DNA of 64,000 bases, taken from contig JAHUUI010000001.1 of the NCBI GenBank assembly GCA_019218315.1, positions 665,722 to 729,721 of the forward strand. The letters run 5' to 3'. The notes beneath the pieces were generated by a model that worked only from the letters and a program-made list of their open reading frames with translations, was not told the DNA's origin and searched no databases. The position numbers were made by a program, and so were the translations under genes. Shown piece after piece: positions 61,316 through 64,000 of this stretch. Source of the stretch: Cardiobacteriaceae bacterium TAE3-ERU3 (GTDB lineage: Bacteria > Pseudomonadota > Gammaproteobacteria > Cardiobacteriales > Cardiobacteriaceae). Numbering within the stretch: position 1 is the first letter of the stretch; each line of letters starts with the position of its first letter.

Positions 61316-62194
61316 ATGAAACTACGATGTCGCCATTGGGCAGCGCTGATCGCTGTCTTGGCGCTATTTCTGTCTGGCTGTAGTGATAACTATGTATTGA
61401 TGTCACCAAAAGGGCCGGTCGGCGAAAATATTCGCAACACTATCCTACTGACTACCGGCGCTATGCTGCTGGTTGTTATTCCTACCATGATCATGACCGT
61501 GGTATTTGCACGCAAATATCGCCACGGGGTTGATGACGACAAGATCGTCTATCATCCTGATTGGGATCACTCTAGCAAAATTGAGTGGTTCGCATGGGGG
61601 ATTCCAATTCTGATTATTGCTGTACTCGCTACTGCGACTTACATCACGACTCACAGTATGGATCCACGCCAACCGCTCAGCGATGAAAAGCCGATGAAAA
61701 TCCAGGTGGTTGCATTGAACTGGAAGTGGCTGTTTATCTACCCTGAAGAGCAGATCGCCGTAGTTAATGAAGTGGCGTTTCCGGTCAATAAGCCGGTTGA
61801 GTTTTTGATTACCTCCGACTCGACCATGAACTCATTCTTTATACCTCAGCTGGGCTCGCAGCTTTATGCAATGAGCGGTATGGAAAATCGCCTCAATCTG
61901 ATGGCCGATGAAGTGGGCGAATACCGCGGTATCTCGTCAAATTACAGCGGCTACGGTTTTGCCGGTATGAAATTCAAGGCATTGGCGATGCCAGAAGGCG
62001 AGTACGAAGCTTGGCTGAACAAAGTGCGTGCTGAAGGGACGCCGTTAACCGATAGCGGCTATGAGCAGCTTGCTGAGGACAGCCGTAATAATCCAGTAAC
62101 TTATTACAACGACGTCAATCCGTTGCTGTTTAAAAACATTATCGACAAATACGTGGGAGTAGAAGATGGCTACACATCACACCATAGTGACTGA
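61316..62194 (+). CDS. cyoA: Cytochrome bo3-type quinol oxidase subunit II
   Basis: About 292 residues. The lipoprotein signal ends LALFLSGC. Two membrane helices lie at about 42-65 and 88-108, then a cupredoxin domain with [18 protein letters not shown] and [20 protein letters not shown] in part. The CuA cysteine/histidine set is missing, as in quinol oxidases. C-terminal [14 protein letters not shown] and FKNIIDKY match CyoA. The start at 61316 has GGGGG upstream; 61271 is a poor alternative. The stop overlaps cyoB by 29 bp. Confidence 0.95.
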   Translation: MKLRCRHWAALIAVLALFLSGCSDNYVLMSPKGPVGENIRNTILLTTGAMLLVVIPTMIMTVVFARKYRHGVDDDKIVYHPDWDHSSKIEWFAWGIPILIIAVLATATYITTHSMDPRQPLSDEKPMKIQVVALNWKWLFIYPEEQIAVVNEVAFPVNKPVEFLITSDSTMNSFFIPQLGSQLYAMSGMENRLNLMADEVGEYRGISSNYSGYGFAGMKFKALAMPEGEYEAWLNKVRAEGTPLTDSGYEQLAEDSRNNPVTYYNDVNPLLFKNIIDKYVGVEDGYTSHHSD

Positions 62195-64000
62195 TCCCGA
62201 TCCGATTTTCGGACGCCTGACATGGGATAGCGTGCCATGGCACGAACCAATCGTTATGGTTGTGACCGTAGCGATTTTCCTCGGTGCAATTGGCGTTGTT
62301 GGCTTCACGACCTATAAAAAGGCATGGGGCTGGCTGTGGCGAGACTGGTTTACCAGTGTTGACCACAAGAAAATTGGTACTATGTACATCATTTTCTCAG
62401 TCATCATGCTGATACGCGGATTCTCCGATGCACTAATGATGACTTCACAGCAAGCTGCGGCTGCATCCGGTTATTTCGGTGATGGCTATTTGCCACCAGA
62501 ACACTTTGACCAGATCTTTACCGCGCATGGCGTGATCATGATTTTCTTCGTCGCTACGCCTATGGTCATCGGCTTGATGAACTGGGTATTGCCACTGCAA
62601 CTTGGTGCGCGCGACGTTGCGTTCCCATTCTTGAACTCGCTGAGTTTCTGGCTTGCGGTATCCGGCGGTATCTTGATCAACTTGTCGCTGTTCATCGGTG
62701 AATTTGCGGCAACCGGTTGGTTGGCATATACGCCGTTATCGGGGATTACCTATAATCCGTGGGTCGGGGTCGATTACTGGATATGGGCACTGCAGATATC
62801 CGGGGTCGGAACGACGCTTACCGCAGTTAACTTTATCGCGACCATCATCAAGATGCGTGCTCCAGGCATGACGCTGATGAAAATGCCGGTATTCGTGTGG
62901 ACGTCTCTGTGTACCAGTGGTTTGGCGTTAATCATCTTCCCGATCCTGACCATGACCATCGCGATGTTGACGCTTGACCGCTACCTCGGGTTCAACTTCT
63001 TTACCGCGGAAAATGGCGGTAACCAGATGATGTACGTCAACCTGATTTGGGCTTGGGGTCACCCGGAAGTGTACTTCCTCGTTCTTCCTGCATTCGGTAT
63101 CATTTCCGAAGTGGTTGCGACTTTCTCGCGCAAGCGCCTGTTTGGCTACGCAACGCTTGTCTATGCAACTGTTGCAATTATGTTGTTGTCGTTCCTCGTT
63201 TGGCTGCACCACTTCTTCACCATGGGCTCGGGCGCGAGTGTTAACTCGTTCTTCGGCATTGCAACCATGATTATCGCGATACCCACCGGCGTGAAGCTCT
63301 ATAACTGGATCTTTACCATGTATCAAGGGCGAGTCTATTTCTCAGCCGCGATGTGGTGGACGATGGCATTTTTGCTGACCTTTACGATTGGTGGTATGAC
63401 AGGCGTCATGCTGTCTATCCCGGCTAACGATTTCGTATTACACAACAGTGCGTTCCTCGTTGCCCACTTCCACAACACAATCGTTGGTGGTGCGGTATAC
63501 GGCTACTTTGCCGGCTTGCACTATTGGTGGCCAAAACTCACCGGCTTCAAGCTCAATGAGAAGCTCGGTAAGTGGTCATGTGCTCTGTGGAGTATTGGAT
63601 TTGTCGTTGCGTGGTTCCCGAAATACCTCACTGGCTTTATGGGCATGACGCGTCGTCTGTATGTGGTGGATCAGCCGGAAGCCGCACCTTATCTCTACGT
63701 TTCATTCTGTGGTGCGTTGATTATCTTGTCTGGCATTGGCGTGCAGTTGTTCAACTTCTGGTACAGCTACCGTCACCGCAACAGCCCAGAGCTGCGTGAC
63801 GTGACTGGTGATCCTTGGAACGGTCGCACCCTTGAATGGGCGACTTCTTCACCGCCGCCGTTCTACAACTTCTACGCAATTCCAAATATCGAAGGGCGTG
63901 ATGCATTCACCATGCTCAAGCAGAAAGAAGCTGCATTCCAGCGTCCGGTTAAATTTGAGCGTATTCATATGCCGAAAAATACTTGGGCTGGCGTGGTGAT
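62166..64000 (+). CDS. cyoB: Cytochrome bo3-type quinol oxidase subunit I (3' end outside window)
   Basis: The first 611 residues are present. GGGAG precedes the ATG at 62166, inside cyoA. Quinol-site residues include RGFSDALMM (Arg84, Asp88) and [12 protein letters not shown] (with heme-b His121). CuB and heme ligands appear as [14 protein letters not shown] (His299, Tyr303), WLHHFFTMG (near 348-349) and [11 protein letters not shown] (near 434-436). The enzyme reduces O2 to water and pumps protons across the inner membrane. The C-terminus and cyoC/D are beyond the window. Confidence 0.96.
   Translation, partial: MATHHTIVTDPDPIFGRLTWDSVPWHEPIVMVVTVAIFLGAIGVVGFTTYKKAWGWLWRDWFTSVDHKKIGTMYIIFSVIMLIRGFSDALMMTSQQAAAASGYFGDGYLPPEHFDQIFTAHGVIMIFFVATPMVIGLMNWVLPLQLGARDVAFPFLNSLSFWLAVSGGILINLSLFIGEFAATGWLAYTPLSGITYNPWVGVDYWIWALQISGVGTTLTAVNFIATIIKMRAPGMTLMKMPVFVWTSLCTSGLALIIFPILTMTIAMLTLDRYLGFNFFTAENGGNQMMYVNLIWAWGHPEVYFLVLPAFGIISEVVATFSRKRLFGYATLVYATVAIMLLSFLVWLHHFFTMGSGASVNSFFGIATMIIAIPTGVKLYNWIFTMYQGRVYFSAAMWWTMAFLLTFTIGGMTGVMLSIPANDFVLHNSAFLVAHFHNTIVGGAVYGYFAGLHYWWPKLTGFKLNEKLGKWSCALWSIGFVVAWFPKYLTGFMGMTRRLYVVDQPEAAPYLYVSFCGALIILSGIGVQLFNFWYSYRHRNSPELRDVTGDPWNGRTLEWATSSPPPFYNFYAIPNIEGRDAFTMLKQKEAAFQRPVKFERIHMPKNTWAGVV

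Noticed and set aside
1-64000. tRNA, rRNA, CRISPR, insertion sequences or prophage
   Set aside because: I scanned for T-loop-like motifs, repeat-spacer patterns and transposase or integrase motifs and found none that stand up.

Overview
The window reads as a chromosomal segment of a gammaproteobacterium with an aerobic plus partially denitrifying metabolism. Supporting genes are the heme-copper quinol oxidase cyoAB, the arginine succinyltransferase (ast) pathway, mutY-ispA-xseB-rsgA-mlaA housekeeping genes, prmB, and a copper nitrite reductase plus quinol-dependent NO reductase. A TbpB-like surface lipoprotein and a zinc-type regulon hint at a host-associated or mucosal lifestyle. A Cardiobacteriales- or Moraxellaceae-like relative is only a guess. 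I see no tRNA, rRNA, insertion sequence, CRISPR array or prophage. Nearly every reading frame of good length is an ordinary gene in operon context.

Layout. 0-3.6 kb (minus): an oligo/dipeptide ABC importer (fused double ATPase, binding protein, start of a permease). 3.7-8 kb: zinc-free ribosomal protein L36 paralogue with its own promoter and palindromic operator, then FUSC and CPA1 membrane proteins, a hemolysin III protein, ogt and a small membrane protein. 8-18 kb (minus): secreted catalase-like peroxidase, iron alcohol dehydrogenase, HXXEE protein, MoxR/VWA pair and a MacA-MacB-TolC-type efflux operon. 18.2-25.2 kb: a probable zinc-responsive island: TbpB-like His-rich lipoprotein, alkaline phosphatase operon with an ABC/FtsX system, and the divergent DUF1007-NicO pair. 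25.2-26.7 kb: decay zone with a broken polysaccharide deacetylase and a truncated TRAP permease. 26.7-37.6 kb (plus): MarR plus thiamine-diphosphate decarboxylase, glpK, glycine betaine ABC operon, LemA/TPM trio, alanine dehydrogenase. 37.8-38.3 kb: an orphan small gene behind a Fur-like box. 38.3-43.3 kb (minus): mutY-ispA-xseB-rsgA-mlaA-perM run. 43.4-53.3 kb: prmB, then a nitrogen-oxide respiration cluster (aniA, norB, SCO protein, an unknown beta-propeller, a DNR-type regulator, cytochrome c peroxidase). 53.4-61.1 kb: ast operon with an M20 hydrolase where AstE is expected, plus a divergent LysR regulator. 61.3-64 kb: cyoA and the start of cyoB.

The most notable signals are regulatory. 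The same TGTTATAACA palindrome lies over the promoter of the L36 paralogue (a classic Zur target) and in the divergent phoA/DUF1007 intergenic region, tying the 19-25 kb island to zinc control. Two FNR/DNR-type boxes lie upstream of aniA and norB with identical spacing to a candidate -10 element, and a regulator with the matching E-x-x-S-R recognition helix is encoded beside norB.
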